This document shows, piece after piece, positions 53,088 through 61,748 of a stretch of DNA of 64,000 bases. The notes beneath the pieces are model-generated. The model searched no databases. It saw only the letters and a program-made list of their open reading frames with translations, and had not been told where the DNA came from. Origin of the DNA: Acetobacterium woodii (GTDB lineage Bacteria > Bacillota > Clostridia > Eubacteriales > Eubacteriaceae); NCBI GenBank assembly GCA_016213825.1, contig JACQZP010000002.1, positions 1-64,000 on the forward strand. The letters are read 5' to 3'. Position 1 is the stretch's first letter. Each line of letters begins with the position of its first letter. The translations under genes were made by a program, and so were the position numbers.

Positions 53088-53223
53088 GAAGTCTTAAAAA
53101 GTGATAAATTTTTGTCGTTTTGCATTTTTTCTAACCATTCAGCTAGGTTTTATGGTATATTCAATTCATTCTAAATAACACTGAAGAATCGATGCAAGGC
53201 ATTGACAGAAAGGAAAAAAAGAA

Positions 53224-54147
53224 ATGAGATTAACTCAGGAATTACTAAAACAAGGGATCAGCGAGAAACTTCTTGATGATATAAAATATTTCAAGCATTT
53301 TTATAAACTGGAGGATAGCCTTCAGGATCGTGTTCCCAGTACCGAAACTGTTTTTTATGGCAAGGATATCTGGTCGATGTGTATTACCGCGATTTTAGAG
53401 GGCGAGAACATTCTGCTTTCCGGTCCAAAGGCCACCGGTAAAAATGTCCTGGCCGATAATATTTGTGAGCTGTTTAATCGGCCTCAGTGGAACACCTCTT
53501 TCCATGTTAATACTGACAGCGCCAGCCTGATTGGCACCGACACCTTTATTGATAATGAAGTGCGATTGCGCCGGGGTTCCGTTTACGAATGCGCCATCAA
53601 CGGCGGGTTCGGGGTTTTTGATGAAATCAATATGGCTAAAAATGATGCTCTGGTAGTCCTGCACTCAGCGCTTGATTACCGGAAGGTCATTGACGTACCG
53701 GGCTATGAAAAAATCAAGCTTCATGAAGCCACCCGCTTTATCGGCACCATGAACTATGAATATGCCGGCACCAAAGAGCTTAATGAAGCCCTGGTATCCC
53801 GTTTTATGACCATTGATATTCCTCAGATTGAAGAAGAAACGCTGATGATTATTTTAAAAGAATACTTCCCGGATGCTAACGAAGAAATCCTGCCCCAGTT
53901 TGCCGGGATCTTCTTAGACCTTCAGGAGAAATCCAAAAACTCCGAAATCTCTACCAAGTCGGTGGATTTGCGGGGGATTATCGGCAGCTTGAAAACCATT
54001 CGCCGGGGACTCAAACCGATGCTGGCGGTGGATATGGGCGTTGTCGGCAAAACCTTTGATCAGTTTGAAAAAGAAATTGTTTTGGATGTCATCAGAACCC
54101 GGATCAGAGAAGGTTGGGAAGCAGCTGATGTTTTTACCAACAACTAA
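53224..54147 (+). CDS. MoxR/NorQ/CbbQ-type AAA+ ATPase
   Basis: 307 aa. Walker A LSGPKATGKNVLADN (about 62-76), Walker B GFGVFDEINMAKNDAL (about 127-142) and GTMNYEYAGTKELNEALVSRF with the sensor-1 Asn and arginine-finger region. No N- or C-terminal accessory domain. MoxR-type ATPases work with a VWA protein as a chaperone pair that activates metalloenzymes (Rubisco, NO reductase, CO dehydrogenase CoxD). The next gene is such a VWA partner. GAAAGGAAAAAAAGAA precedes the ATG. Its nearness to CooC genes suggests metalloenzyme maturation. Confidence 0.9.
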   Translation: MRLTQELLKQGISEKLLDDIKYFKHFYKLEDSLQDRVPSTETVFYGKDIWSMCITAILEGENILLSGPKATGKNVLADNICELFNRPQWNTSFHVNTDSASLIGTDTFIDNEVRLRRGSVYECAINGGFGVFDEINMAKNDALVVLHSALDYRKVIDVPGYEKIKLHEATRFIGTMNYEYAGTKELNEALVSRFMTIDIPQIEEETLMIILKEYFPDANEEILPQFAGIFLDLQEKSKNSEISTKSVDLRGIIGSLKTIRRGLKPMLAVDMGVVGKTFDQFEKEIVLDVIRTRIREGWEAADVFTNN

Positions 54148-54180
54148 AACCCTGAAATCCGGAGAAGGGAGGCAAACATT

Positions 54181-55947
54181 GTGAAAGATGCCAAATGGAT
54201 TTATGAAGACTATGAATTTGACAATCGCATCTCTAATCTGATGTGGACAGTTTCCGGCGACTATGATGAAAATATGGACAGCGGCGAAAAAAGCTTTATC
54301 TCGGAAAACGTCGCACTCTATCACGCCGTAACCGCTGGAGGACGACGCAAGTACATTAATTGGCCCTCCGTCAAGAAATATGTCATCAGCCGCCATCGAG
54401 CCGGTTTTAATAAGGATATTTTATTAAGTCTGATTGCCATGGGCAGCGATGTGGTGGTGGAAGAAAAAATCATTGCCGAGCGCCCGGGGATCTATGATAT
54501 CCGCAAAAAAGCCTATGATGATATCCTCAGCAATTATTACAAGCTCCATACCGATAACGTCCTGGAAAAGGTGCGTCACGCCATGATTCTGGAAAAAATC
54601 GGCAAGACCCCGATGGTAGACACCGAAACCCGGAACATCACCCGGGATTTAGTCGATCTGCAAAAGCGGGAAGACACCATTGATATGTTAAAAGGCATTG
54701 AGGATATTTATGTAAAATATTTCCCCATGTTTGTGCAAGAAGAGGGCAGTCAGGACTACGAGTCCGGTAACAACAAAAATCATATCCGGGGCGATTTTTC
54801 TGACTTTATGCTGGAAGAAATGTTTGAAGATCCGGAAGATCAGGATATCGAAGCCTCCATTGAAGAAATTGCCGAAGCATTGATGGGGGAATCTCAGGGA
54901 GATTTGTCCAATGTGAATAATGCTGCGGACAACCGGATTTTGCGGGTTCAGGAGGAAGACATTGAAAAAATCTACGAGAAAGTTGCCTATTATTATGGCA
55001 ACTCATTTTTAGATATCAACCAGGTCAAAAAACTACAAAACCGGGTCTGTCAGGGCGAACATGGCAGCTGTCGAATCCATATGACCGATGGGGTTATCCG
55101 CAGTGAATCTGACAATGAATTCCAGCAGAAATATGTTCAGCGACACCAGATCAAAAACACCGATGTATTCAGGGCAAACTATAAGGTTTTTAAGCGAAAT
55201 ATCAACAAACTGAAGGAAAGCATGTCCCGAACCCTGGTTCAGGAAGAAATTGTCGATGCGATTCCATCCGATGCCGGCCAACTGATCCCCAGCAAGCTCT
55301 GGCGGATTGGTCGCAGCAGCAACAACAAGGTGTTCGTGAAAAATATCGATAACAATAAGGGCAGCTTTGTGGTGGACATCCTTATCGATTCCAGCGGCTC
55401 CCAACGGCGAAATCAGTCGAAGGTGGCTATTCAAGCCTATATTCTGGCTCATGCGCTGACTTTGGTGGGCATTCCCAACCGGGTGCTGGGCTTTTCCAGT
55501 TTTCTTGATTACACAGTGATCAAGCGTTTTCGGGATTATGAGTCACCGCTTTCTGCCAATGACAATATTTTTGAATATTATTGCTCCGGGAACAACCGGG
55601 ATGGTTTGGCGATTAAAGCCACCTGTGAAGATTTACTCAAACGCCGGGAAGACAATAAGATTCTGATTGTGTTAAGTGATGGCCGTCCCAACGACATCAA
55701 AGTGGGCAAAGGCCAAGCCAACGATTTAACCGAAGCCTATCGGGGTCGGGTTGCCATTGCCGATACCGCCAGAGAAGTGCGTTCGGCCAGGCAGCAGGGG
55801 ATTATGATTCTCGGGGTTTTTACCGGCAAAGAACAGGATCTGATGGCTGAAAAGCTGATCTACGGCAAGGACTTTGCCTATATTAAGGACATCAATCGCT
55901 TTGCTGATATGGTTATTAAGTATTTAAAACAAATTATTATGAACTAA
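54181..55947 (+). CDS. VWA-domain partner protein of the MoxR ATPase (NorD/CobT-like)
   Basis: 588 aa starting at GTG 54181 with GGGAGG upstream. The C-terminal 200 residues are a von Willebrand A domain with an intact MIDAS: DSSGS in VVDILIDSSGSQRRN (about 396-410), the Thr region TLVGIPNRVLGFSS and the Asp in IVLSDGRPND. The first 380 residues are helical and acidic with a low-complexity glutamate/aspartate patch (about 215-245). Together with the preceding AAA+ gene it should form a NorQ-NorD-like activation complex. The client enzyme is unknown. Followed by a very strong terminator. Confidence 0.88.
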   Translation: MKDAKWIYEDYEFDNRISNLMWTVSGDYDENMDSGEKSFISENVALYHAVTAGGRRKYINWPSVKKYVISRHRAGFNKDILLSLIAMGSDVVVEEKIIAERPGIYDIRKKAYDDILSNYYKLHTDNVLEKVRHAMILEKIGKTPMVDTETRNITRDLVDLQKREDTIDMLKGIEDIYVKYFPMFVQEEGSQDYESGNNKNHIRGDFSDFMLEEMFEDPEDQDIEASIEEIAEALMGESQGDLSNVNNAADNRILRVQEEDIEKIYEKVAYYYGNSFLDINQVKKLQNRVCQGEHGSCRIHMTDGVIRSESDNEFQQKYVQRHQIKNTDVFRANYKVFKRNINKLKESMSRTLVQEEIVDAIPSDAGQLIPSKLWRIGRSSNNKVFVKNIDNNKGSFVVDILIDSSGSQRRNQSKVAIQAYILAHALTLVGIPNRVLGFSSFLDYTVIKRFRDYESPLSANDNIFEYYCSGNNRDGLAIKATCEDLLKRREDNKILIVLSDGRPNDIKVGKGQANDLTEAYRGRVAIADTAREVRSARQQGIMILGVFTGKEQDLMAEKLIYGKDFAYIKDINRFADMVIKYLKQIIMN

Positions 55948-55950
55948 TAA

Positions 55951-55992
55951 AGAGGCCCCAGATTCAGAATGAATCAGGGGCCTCTGAGTTTT
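55951..55992. terminator. Terminator between the VWA gene and the surface protein gene
   Basis: AGAGGCCCCAGATTC pairs with GAATCAGGGGCCTCT around AGAAT, followed by GAGTTTTTT. Strong GC stem; convergent position suggests it serves both genes. Confidence 0.9.
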
Positions 55993-56034
55993 TTGGAGAT
56001 GGATTAATGCACGACAGGGCAGATAGGAACAGCT

Positions 56035-59000
56035 TTAGTAAGCGTAAACTGTCAAGGTAGTGCCATTATAGACCAGCAGCGAGCTTTTAAAGCTGCTGGG
56101 GATAAACGGACCCGCGTAAGCGCCGATTGTCTCTGGGGTGTAAGTAGAAAAAACTTGTTTAATCACATCGTTGTTTTCGTCTTGATAGATCAGATAGTCG
56201 TTATTGCTGTCAGTATAATAAGTTGGGTTGCTTGGTTGGATGTTTGTTAAGCTATTGTTACTAGTCCATCCGCCGTAACTCCAGGAATAAATCGGGTAGG
56301 ACGTGTTACCGTAACCGTCAGTGTCAGGGGTGGTGGCAATTGCTAATGGATAGCTATTACTGTCGATGCCGATCAGCTGTTTGTCGCCTAAAGTCACCTT
56401 CGCACCGGTTGTCCAGGTACTTAAGTCGGTTGAGCTGTAGATCTGTCCAGTGCTGTCATAGCCAAAAAAGGTCGTAGTCCCCGCTTGCTTGGCGTAAAAG
56501 AGTTTAAAATTATCAGCGGGTGCAGTCAGGGTGCTGGCGACACTCCAGTTTGTGCTGGCGTACGGGGTGGATATGACCGCATGGACATCAAGAATTTGGC
56601 CGGGTGTTATATCATCAGCCAGAACATAATTGCCGGCCGCTGCGCCGGTGGCATCGTTGCCGGTTAGGGTACCGGTGATTTTGATGGGGTGTGAGCCGGT
56701 GGCACTGGTTGTGTCCTTTAAATCAGCAGTATAATAGTCAGCGCGGTAGCTTCCGAGAGACACATCTTCCAGCGTAACAGTGCCAGCATGAGGAACGACA
56801 CCATCTCCGCTTGCTTTAGTTGGATCAATTGAGGCACCCTTGATTGTGACGGTGCTGTTGCCATCGGCTTTTTTCATGGTTTCCAGCTTAACATTGCTAT
56901 AGCCTAGGGTTCTTGGGGTAATCGTTGCCGATTTTGAGGTGTCCGCAACCGGGGCTAGGTAGTTTGTCCCCTCGGGCAGGGAATAGGTGATGGTGATCGG
57001 TTTATCCTCGCCGGCGTTTTTATCGTTATAGCTGGCGGTGGCTTTGACAGTTACCGTCTCGCTATTGATTAAGCCGCTGACAGCATCAGCGCTGAGGACA
57101 TAATCCGATAATTTGGTCGTATTATCAGCCAGATAAACAGCCGTCGTGGCGTCATATTTTCGCGTTGCCGCGATGGTGGGGAGTTTGGTATTATCGACTG
57201 CCAGCTGAATTGGCTTAATCTTCCCGCTGCTGGTTAGGTCAGTGATACAGTAATTGCCTTTGTCATCGCCGGAAAGCGAAAAGCTGGTGGTGATATTATG
57301 ATCACCGGCATTGACACCATCATAGTAGCTTGTTGCCGTCGCGATGACCTTATCCGTGCCGACAATCCCCGTCAGGCCATTGTTGCCCGTGATGGTGGTG
57401 AGAGTCGAGCTGGCGCTGGTACTACCATCATAGGTTTTATCGGTTTGCAGCCCCAGAGCAGCAGCGGAAACCGTCAGTTTCTTTGCGGTAATGCTGCCGT
57501 TGCTAGATGTAGCCGCAAAAGTTGGGTTGCCACCGGCAAAAACATAATTGCTGGCTGAAGCACCCTCCAGGCTGATGGTGTACTTGATGTAAAGCTCCGT
57601 TCCAGCTTCATTGGGTTTACTGGTTTCAGTTTGACAAGCGCTGTCGGTATAGTATTTTGCGTCTATTTTGTACAAAAGTGATGTGCCCGCTTCAGACTTA
57701 AACAAAACAATATTATCGCTGCAGCTTAAATCTGAAGCGGGTTTTGCCGTGCTGGTGCCGTCATATTCCTTTGTCTTATTAGTCAAGGTCCCCACCGTTA
57801 TTGTCAGCGGGGTGATATCAGCACTTTTACTCTGATCATCCGGCGGAACCAGATAATTACTGGCGGCATCTCCGGAAAGCACGTAGTGAATGGTTGTTTT
57901 TTTGCCGATGCCGACGTCTTTGCCGGCATCATAAGTGGCGGTAGCCTTTACAGTCACCTTGCCGGTATCAGCAGTAGCAATATTGCCGGGTGTTACCGGT
58001 TTATTATAGATTTTATCCGTATTATTTCCTGCCGTAAAGACATCCGCCGTACCGTCGTAAGCTTTGGCCAACGGTTGGGGAACGTCAGACACGGGTATCG
58101 TCAGCTGACAGGGGCTGATACTGGCCCCATTAATTGTTTCAGTGGATGTGACCTGATAGCGACTATTGGCATTGGTACCACTAATTGCATAGTTAACCGT
58201 AATGATCTTGCTGCTGCTGGCGTTTTGATCATCATAGGCAGCGGTGGCGGAGACAATAATATTGGTGTCACCCACTACACCGGTCGCCACATTAATCGGC
58301 ATATTGGATACATTGTCTCCATTGATGTTTTTTACCGCGGTTGTGCCGTCATAGCTTTTGGTTTTATTGATATTCAGGCTGGCGTTGGAGACACTCAAGG
58401 TTCTTTTGGTAATAGTTCCGGTGCCCAACTGATCCGCTGGTGCGGTATAGTTGCTGGCATCCGTTCCAGACAAGCTGTAAGTACACGCCACCGTTTTACC
58501 TGACCCCACTTCGATCGCATCCGTTTTACCGGCATTGTTCTGGTAGGTGGTTGTTCGGGTGATCGTGAGGTTATCTGAGGAAACCTGTCCAAGATCTTCG
58601 TTAATCACGGTGTCCAGCGTCGCCGTTCCGTCAAACTCCTTTGAGACACTGGGTGTCGCCGGGAGGCTCAGTGTTTTTTTTACAATCTCGCCCTTGACCG
58701 TTGTGGCTGTCGGGGGATTGTATTTGTCGGCATTGGTGCCGGACAGGGTGTAGGTGATGGTGATGATCTTATCACTGCCAACGTTTTTATTGTTGTAGGT
58801 GGCAGTGGCATTGACTACAACCGTATCACCAGCGACAACCCCGGCGATTGCCGCGGGATCAAGCACCTGATTGGTGACATCGGTAGCAGCATTGCCATCG
58901 TAGGCTTTTGACAGGGTGACGCTTGGTGCCGTGGTCACACTCAGATTGATCTTACTCGGGGGCGTATAGCCACCACCGCTACCGCCGCCGGGTTGTGGTT

Positions 59001-60417
59001 GGGGTGTTGGTTTTGGGATTACTGGTGGCACGACCACCCCAGGTTCAACGGTATAGTCCTGGGGCGCTTTTTCAAAGCTGACATTGTCCGAGGCAATTTC
59101 AGCTTTGCTGACGGTTCCAGTGCCAGTCACCTTAGTTGGGGACGACAGCGCCAGATTTGTCACCGTGGTGGTGGGGCCAAGATCAATGGCCGCATTTTGG
59201 GCAGCCTTAGCGACATCAAAGCTCTTTATGCTGGTTTGTCCCTGGGTTTTAATCACGACATCTGGAGCATTTACGGTAACCGACTCAAAACTGCCTTCCA
59301 AGATCAGCGTTTCACCGGCGGCGTTTTCACTGAGAACAACGGGAACACCATCAAGCCCGGAAGCGACAATCCGTACGCCACCATCAGGGGTCTGCTCAAC
59401 CATAATTTTTGAATAAGCACCGCCATTGATATGGATACTGTTCTTACCGCCGCCCCGAACCCGCAGTTCGCCAGTGACGTTGACGTTGTTCAGGGTAACC
59501 TCCCCATCACCAACGGCTTCATCAATAATCAAATTGCCATCAATGGTCAGGTTCTGAAGCGTTACCCCGGTTGAGGTGATGATCACATCCTGATTGATCG
59601 TTTCCGAGCCGCTGTTAGGGCCATAGGTGCCGGGTTTGTGATAGTCCGTGATGGTACTCAAGTTTTCAAGTTGTTGCATCGCTGCGTTAATGGTTTTAAC
59701 AGCGGCGGCCACTTCTTCTGCCGTGTTTTTGTCAGTAACGACGTGATTCTTTAGAACGGTCTGAAGATTGAGCCAGGAGGCTTTGCTATAGTCGGATTCG
59801 TTTAAGCTATTAATCTTTTTTATCAGTGTGGTGTAGGCATTTAAACCGGGGTCAGTTGCGGCGTCTTTGATAATTTCCAGTTTTAAAGCTTCCAGCCGCA
59901 GGGAGCTGCCCACGGTACCAAGCTGTTCGCCATCGACAAACCATTGTTCTGAATCAGCTGGCAGATCGCCGATGTTCTGAACATGACCCTGATAGCGAAT
60001 ATGGTAGCCGGAGGCCTTGGTACCGGAAGCATCAAGCAGGACGATTTTAATCGCTTCGATCCTCAGGCTGTCACCCCGGGTTCCAGCATAGTCGCCGTTT
60101 TTAGCCCAGCTGGAGGGATCGTTCTCATCATAGAGCCAACCGATATTCTGAACATGGACATTGTAGCGGAGCTCAACGTCTGCGGGCAGGCTATCAGCGG
60201 CTTTTAACTCAAAGCCTTCAATCCGTTTGCTCTGACCAACGGTACCAATCCGATTGGGGCTTTCCACCCAGGAACCGTCCGCCGGATAATCGCCCAGATC
60301 CTGAATATGGCCTCGGGAAAGAACCGGTAAAATAGTAGTATCTGCAGATGCCGCCAAAACCGAATGAACGGGAAATAGTGCACAACAGATAAGTAAGACC
60401 GTTAAGATTTTTTTCAT
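56035..60417 (-). CDS. Large secreted surface protein with ChW and YDG repeats
   Basis: 1460 aa. Signal peptide MKKILTVLLICCALFPVHS followed by VLAA-S cleavage (about residue 23). Three ChW-type repeats (about 33-200: GHIQDLGDYPADGSWV, HVQNIGWLYDE, HVQNIGDLPADSEQW, each closed by GT-G-S-R-EA). A short helical segment follows (about 200-260), then an asparagine/valine-rich beta-helix-like part (about 270-460) and a Pro/Gly linker PTPQPQPGGGSGGG. Next come about eight YDG repeats of 85-100 residues (KAYDGNAAT, KEFDGTATL, KSYDGTTAV, KAYDGTADV, KEYDGTSTA, KTYDGSTSA, RKYDATTAV and a degenerate one). The C-terminus (about 1290-1460) is Tyr/Ser/Thr-rich without a sorting motif. Likely an adhesin or cell-surface stalk. 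AAGGAG precedes the ATG. Confidence 0.88.
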   Translation of the reverse strand: MKKILTVLLICCALFPVHSVLAASADTTILPVLSRGHIQDLGDYPADGSWVESPNRIGTVGQSKRIEGFELKAADSLPADVELRYNVHVQNIGWLYDENDPSSWAKNGDYAGTRGDSLRIEAIKIVLLDASGTKASGYHIRYQGHVQNIGDLPADSEQWFVDGEQLGTVGSSLRLEALKLEIIKDAATDPGLNAYTTLIKKINSLNESDYSKASWLNLQTVLKNHVVTDKNTAEEVAAAVKTINAAMQQLENLSTITDYHKPGTYGPNSGSETINQDVIITSTGVTLQNLTIDGNLIIDEAVGDGEVTLNNVNVTGELRVRGGGKNSIHINGGAYSKIMVEQTPDGGVRIVASGLDGVPVVLSENAAGETLILEGSFESVTVNAPDVVIKTQGQTSIKSFDVAKAAQNAAIDLGPTTTVTNLALSSPTKVTGTGTVSKAEIASDNVSFEKAPQDYTVEPGVVVPPVIPKPTPQPQPGGGSGGGYTPPSKINLSVTTAPSVTLSKAYDGNAATDVTNQVLDPAAIAGVVAGDTVVVNATATYNNKNVGSDKIITITYTLSGTNADKYNPPTATTVKGEIVKKTLSLPATPSVSKEFDGTATLDTVINEDLGQVSSDNLTITRTTTYQNNAGKTDAIEVGSGKTVACTYSLSGTDASNYTAPADQLGTGTITKRTLSVSNASLNINKTKSYDGTTAVKNINGDNVSNMPINVATGVVGDTNIIVSATAAYDDQNASSSKIITVNYAISGTNANSRYQVTSTETINGASISPCQLTIPVSDVPQPLAKAYDGTADVFTAGNNTDKIYNKPVTPGNIATADTGKVTVKATATYDAGKDVGIGKKTTIHYVLSGDAASNYLVPPDDQSKSADITPLTITVGTLTNKTKEYDGTSTAKPASDLSCSDNIVLFKSEAGTSLLYKIDAKYYTDSACQTETSKPNEAGTELYIKYTISLEGASASNYVFAGGNPTFAATSSNGSITAKKLTVSAAALGLQTDKTYDGSTSASSTLTTITGNNGLTGIVGTDKVIATATSYYDGVNAGDHNITTSFSLSGDDKGNYCITDLTSSGKIKPIQLAVDNTKLPTIAATRKYDATTAVYLADNTTKLSDYVLSADAVSGLINSETVTVKATASYNDKNAGEDKPITITYSLPEGTNYLAPVADTSKSATITPRTLGYSNVKLETMKKADGNSTVTIKGASIDPTKASGDGVVPHAGTVTLEDVSLGSYRADYYTADLKDTTSATGSHPIKITGTLTGNDATGAAAGNYVLADDITPGQILDVHAVISTPYASTNWSVASTLTAPADNFKLFYAKQAGTTTFFGYDSTGQIYSSTDLSTWTTGAKVTLGDKQLIGIDSNSYPLAIATTPDTDGYGNTSYPIYSWSYGGWTSNNSLTNIQPSNPTYYTDSNNDYLIYQDENNDVIKQVFSTYTPETIGAYAGPFIPSSFKSSLLVYNGTTLTVYAY

Positions 60418-60499
60418 TGTTAACTCCTTATATGTTTAAATGATGGAATGAGTTCGTTAAATAATAACCGCCACATAGTAAAAAAATGAGGATAAATAT

Positions 60500-60573
60500 T
60501 AAACATGGTAATTGTACCAGAGTGTCAGTGTTGATAAAAGTGCGATTCACGAACGAAAAGCACGATTCACGAA
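60500..60573 (-). promoter_or_regulatory. Promoter and direct-repeat operator of the surface protein gene
   Basis: On the minus strand the word TTCGTGAATCG occurs twice with a period of 20 bases (60563-60573 and 60543-60553), just upstream of TTTATC/TTATCA and a 15-16-base spacer to TACAAT (about 60514-60519). Two direct repeats placed just before the -35 suggest an activator binding on one face of the helix, in the manner of LytTR-type regulators. Binding is inferred. Confidence 0.5.
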
Positions 60574-60640
60574 TTGCCAATCGCTTCTTGAGAACCCGGC
60601 AGTTGCTATAGTTACAGTTGCTGCAGGAGGGCAAAAAGAA

Positions 60641-60677
60641 AAATGCTCCAGGTTCACAAAACCTGGAGCATTTTTTC
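60641..60677. terminator. Terminator of the small membrane protein gene
   Basis: AAAAATGCTCCAGGTT pairs with AACCTGGAGCATTTTT around CACAA. Bidirectional; on the minus strand it ends the transcript of the gene at 60742. Confidence 0.8.
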
Positions 60678-60741
60678 ATATAGCTGAGTGTTGAATTTAA
60701 TAGTAGAAGAACTTAAACTGCCCTTTTTAAAGAAGGCTATT

Positions 60742-61050
60742 TTAATGATCTTCAGGCGGGGTGTTATCGTCATTTTTTCCTTCCGGGATAACATCATATT
60801 TCACATCATTTAAGAGCCCATTGGGTTCATCAATTTCTTTGACCGGTTCAGTAGAATTATCCTCTAAATAAGTCTCATTAAATATTTTTCTTTTGCCCAG
60901 ACCGACAAAGATCAATAAACAGGCAATGACAGCAAAAATAACGATTGCCAGCGTATTGCGACTTGATATTGCAAAAACCCCGGCAACGCCACCCCAGATA
61001 AACCAAGAGGTGCCATTCGATAAGTTTTTCTTCTTTTCTCCGTTTTCCAT
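60742..61050 (-). CDS. Small membrane protein, two hydrophobic segments
   Basis: 102 aa from the ATG at 61050 (AAAGGGG upstream). Segment 1 is WFIWGGVAGVFAISS and segment 2 is TLAIVIFAVIACLLIFVGLG. A hydrophilic acidic tail of about 45 residues (EDNSTEPVKEIDEPNGLL.. to ..NDDNTPPEDH) follows, probably cytoplasmic. No family recognised. Own promoter at 61134-61162 and terminator at 60641-60677, so a single-gene unit. Confidence 0.75.
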   Translation of the reverse strand: MENGEKKKNLSNGTSWFIWGGVAGVFAISSRNTLAIVIFAVIACLLIFVGLGKRKIFNETYLEDNSTEPVKEIDEPNGLLNDVKYDVIPEGKNDDNTPPEDH

Positions 61051-61133
61051 CAACAAAGTCCCCTTTCACGCTAAAAGCCAGATTCCCAAGAAGTCGTAAA
61101 ACGCTTGTAGTGTCAACCTTTAGCACTATGCAG

Positions 61134-61162
61134 ATTATAATATATCTGAAAGTTAAATACAA
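61134..61162 (-). promoter_or_regulatory. Promoter of the small membrane protein gene
   Basis: On the minus strand TTGTAT, 17 bases, TATAAT (complement at 61157-61162 and 61134-61139). Confidence 0.7.
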
Positions 61163-61266
61163 TATTCCATCTTACAAAAAATAAATCAGGAAGGTAGTTC
61201 AAGCCTAATGATTTTCCAAATGGGCCTTGTGAATTGTTTGAAGAGGTTGCTTTTGAGCTTATAGGG

Positions 61267-61295
61267 TTGACAAGCGAGCCCGATTCGTTTATGAT
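61267..61295 (+). promoter_or_regulatory. Promoter of the leuA T-box leader
   Basis: TTGACA (61267-61272), 17 bases, TATGAT (61290-61295); start predicted near 61302, right before the T-box stem I. Confidence 0.75.
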
Positions 61296-61301
61296 ATACA
61301 A

Positions 61302-61720
61302 AATATAAAAAAGACATTGATGAGGAATAGTAGTTATTGGATGATTTTCAGAGATCTGCTGGGTGGTGCGAAGCAGAAATCAGAAGGTGATGAACTGACC
61401 TTGGAGTTGCTTGCTGAAATGACGCTTGTGAAAGAATCAGGTGAAAAAGTAGGTCAAGACGGAAGCCCACCGTTAAAGGGGATGGATATCGGTTTTATTA
61501 AACCCGTATTGAAGGCTAAGGTATAAAAAGAGTGGTATAGCAGATTTTCGTCTGTCTCGTTTGAGACAGGCGTTTTTTTATACAATTTTTTTATATAATC
61601 AGTTTTTCATGGGCAGGATAAAGGGTATCGAGAAAGTGCATACAGTTGCCTGTATGAATAAGAGTGGTACCGCGGAAAGCTCCCTTTTCGTCTCTGATTG
61701 AGATGTCAGGGAGCTTTTTT
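61302..61720 (+). promoter_or_regulatory. T-box leader (leucine) with two antiterminator/terminator modules
   Basis: Stem I hallmarks: AGTAGT near 61330, AGAGATCTGCTGGGTGGTGC with GAAGCAG, and the specifier loop GAA-CTG-ACC (CTG at 61395-61397, leucine). Module 1: T-box word TGGTATAGCAG (61533-61543), unlike the canonical TGGTACCGCG, then terminator CGTCTGTCTC/GAGACAGGCG with T7 (61549-61579). Module 2: canonical TGGTACCGCGG (61665-61675), then AAAGCTCCC/GGGAGCTTT with a T run (61676-61720). Only one stem I is seen. Uncharged tRNA-Leu should induce leuA. Confidence 0.88.
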
Positions 61721-61748
61721 ACGCAAAATTCATAAAAGGAGAAAGAGT

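Noticed and set aside
57886-58503. 205-codon frame opposite the YDG repeats
   Set aside because: Produced by the repeated composition of the surface protein gene; no start signal.
61317-61526. 69-codon open frame upstream of leuA
   Set aside because: It coincides with the T-box stem I and specifier region, has no ribosome site, and its sequence is explained by RNA motifs.
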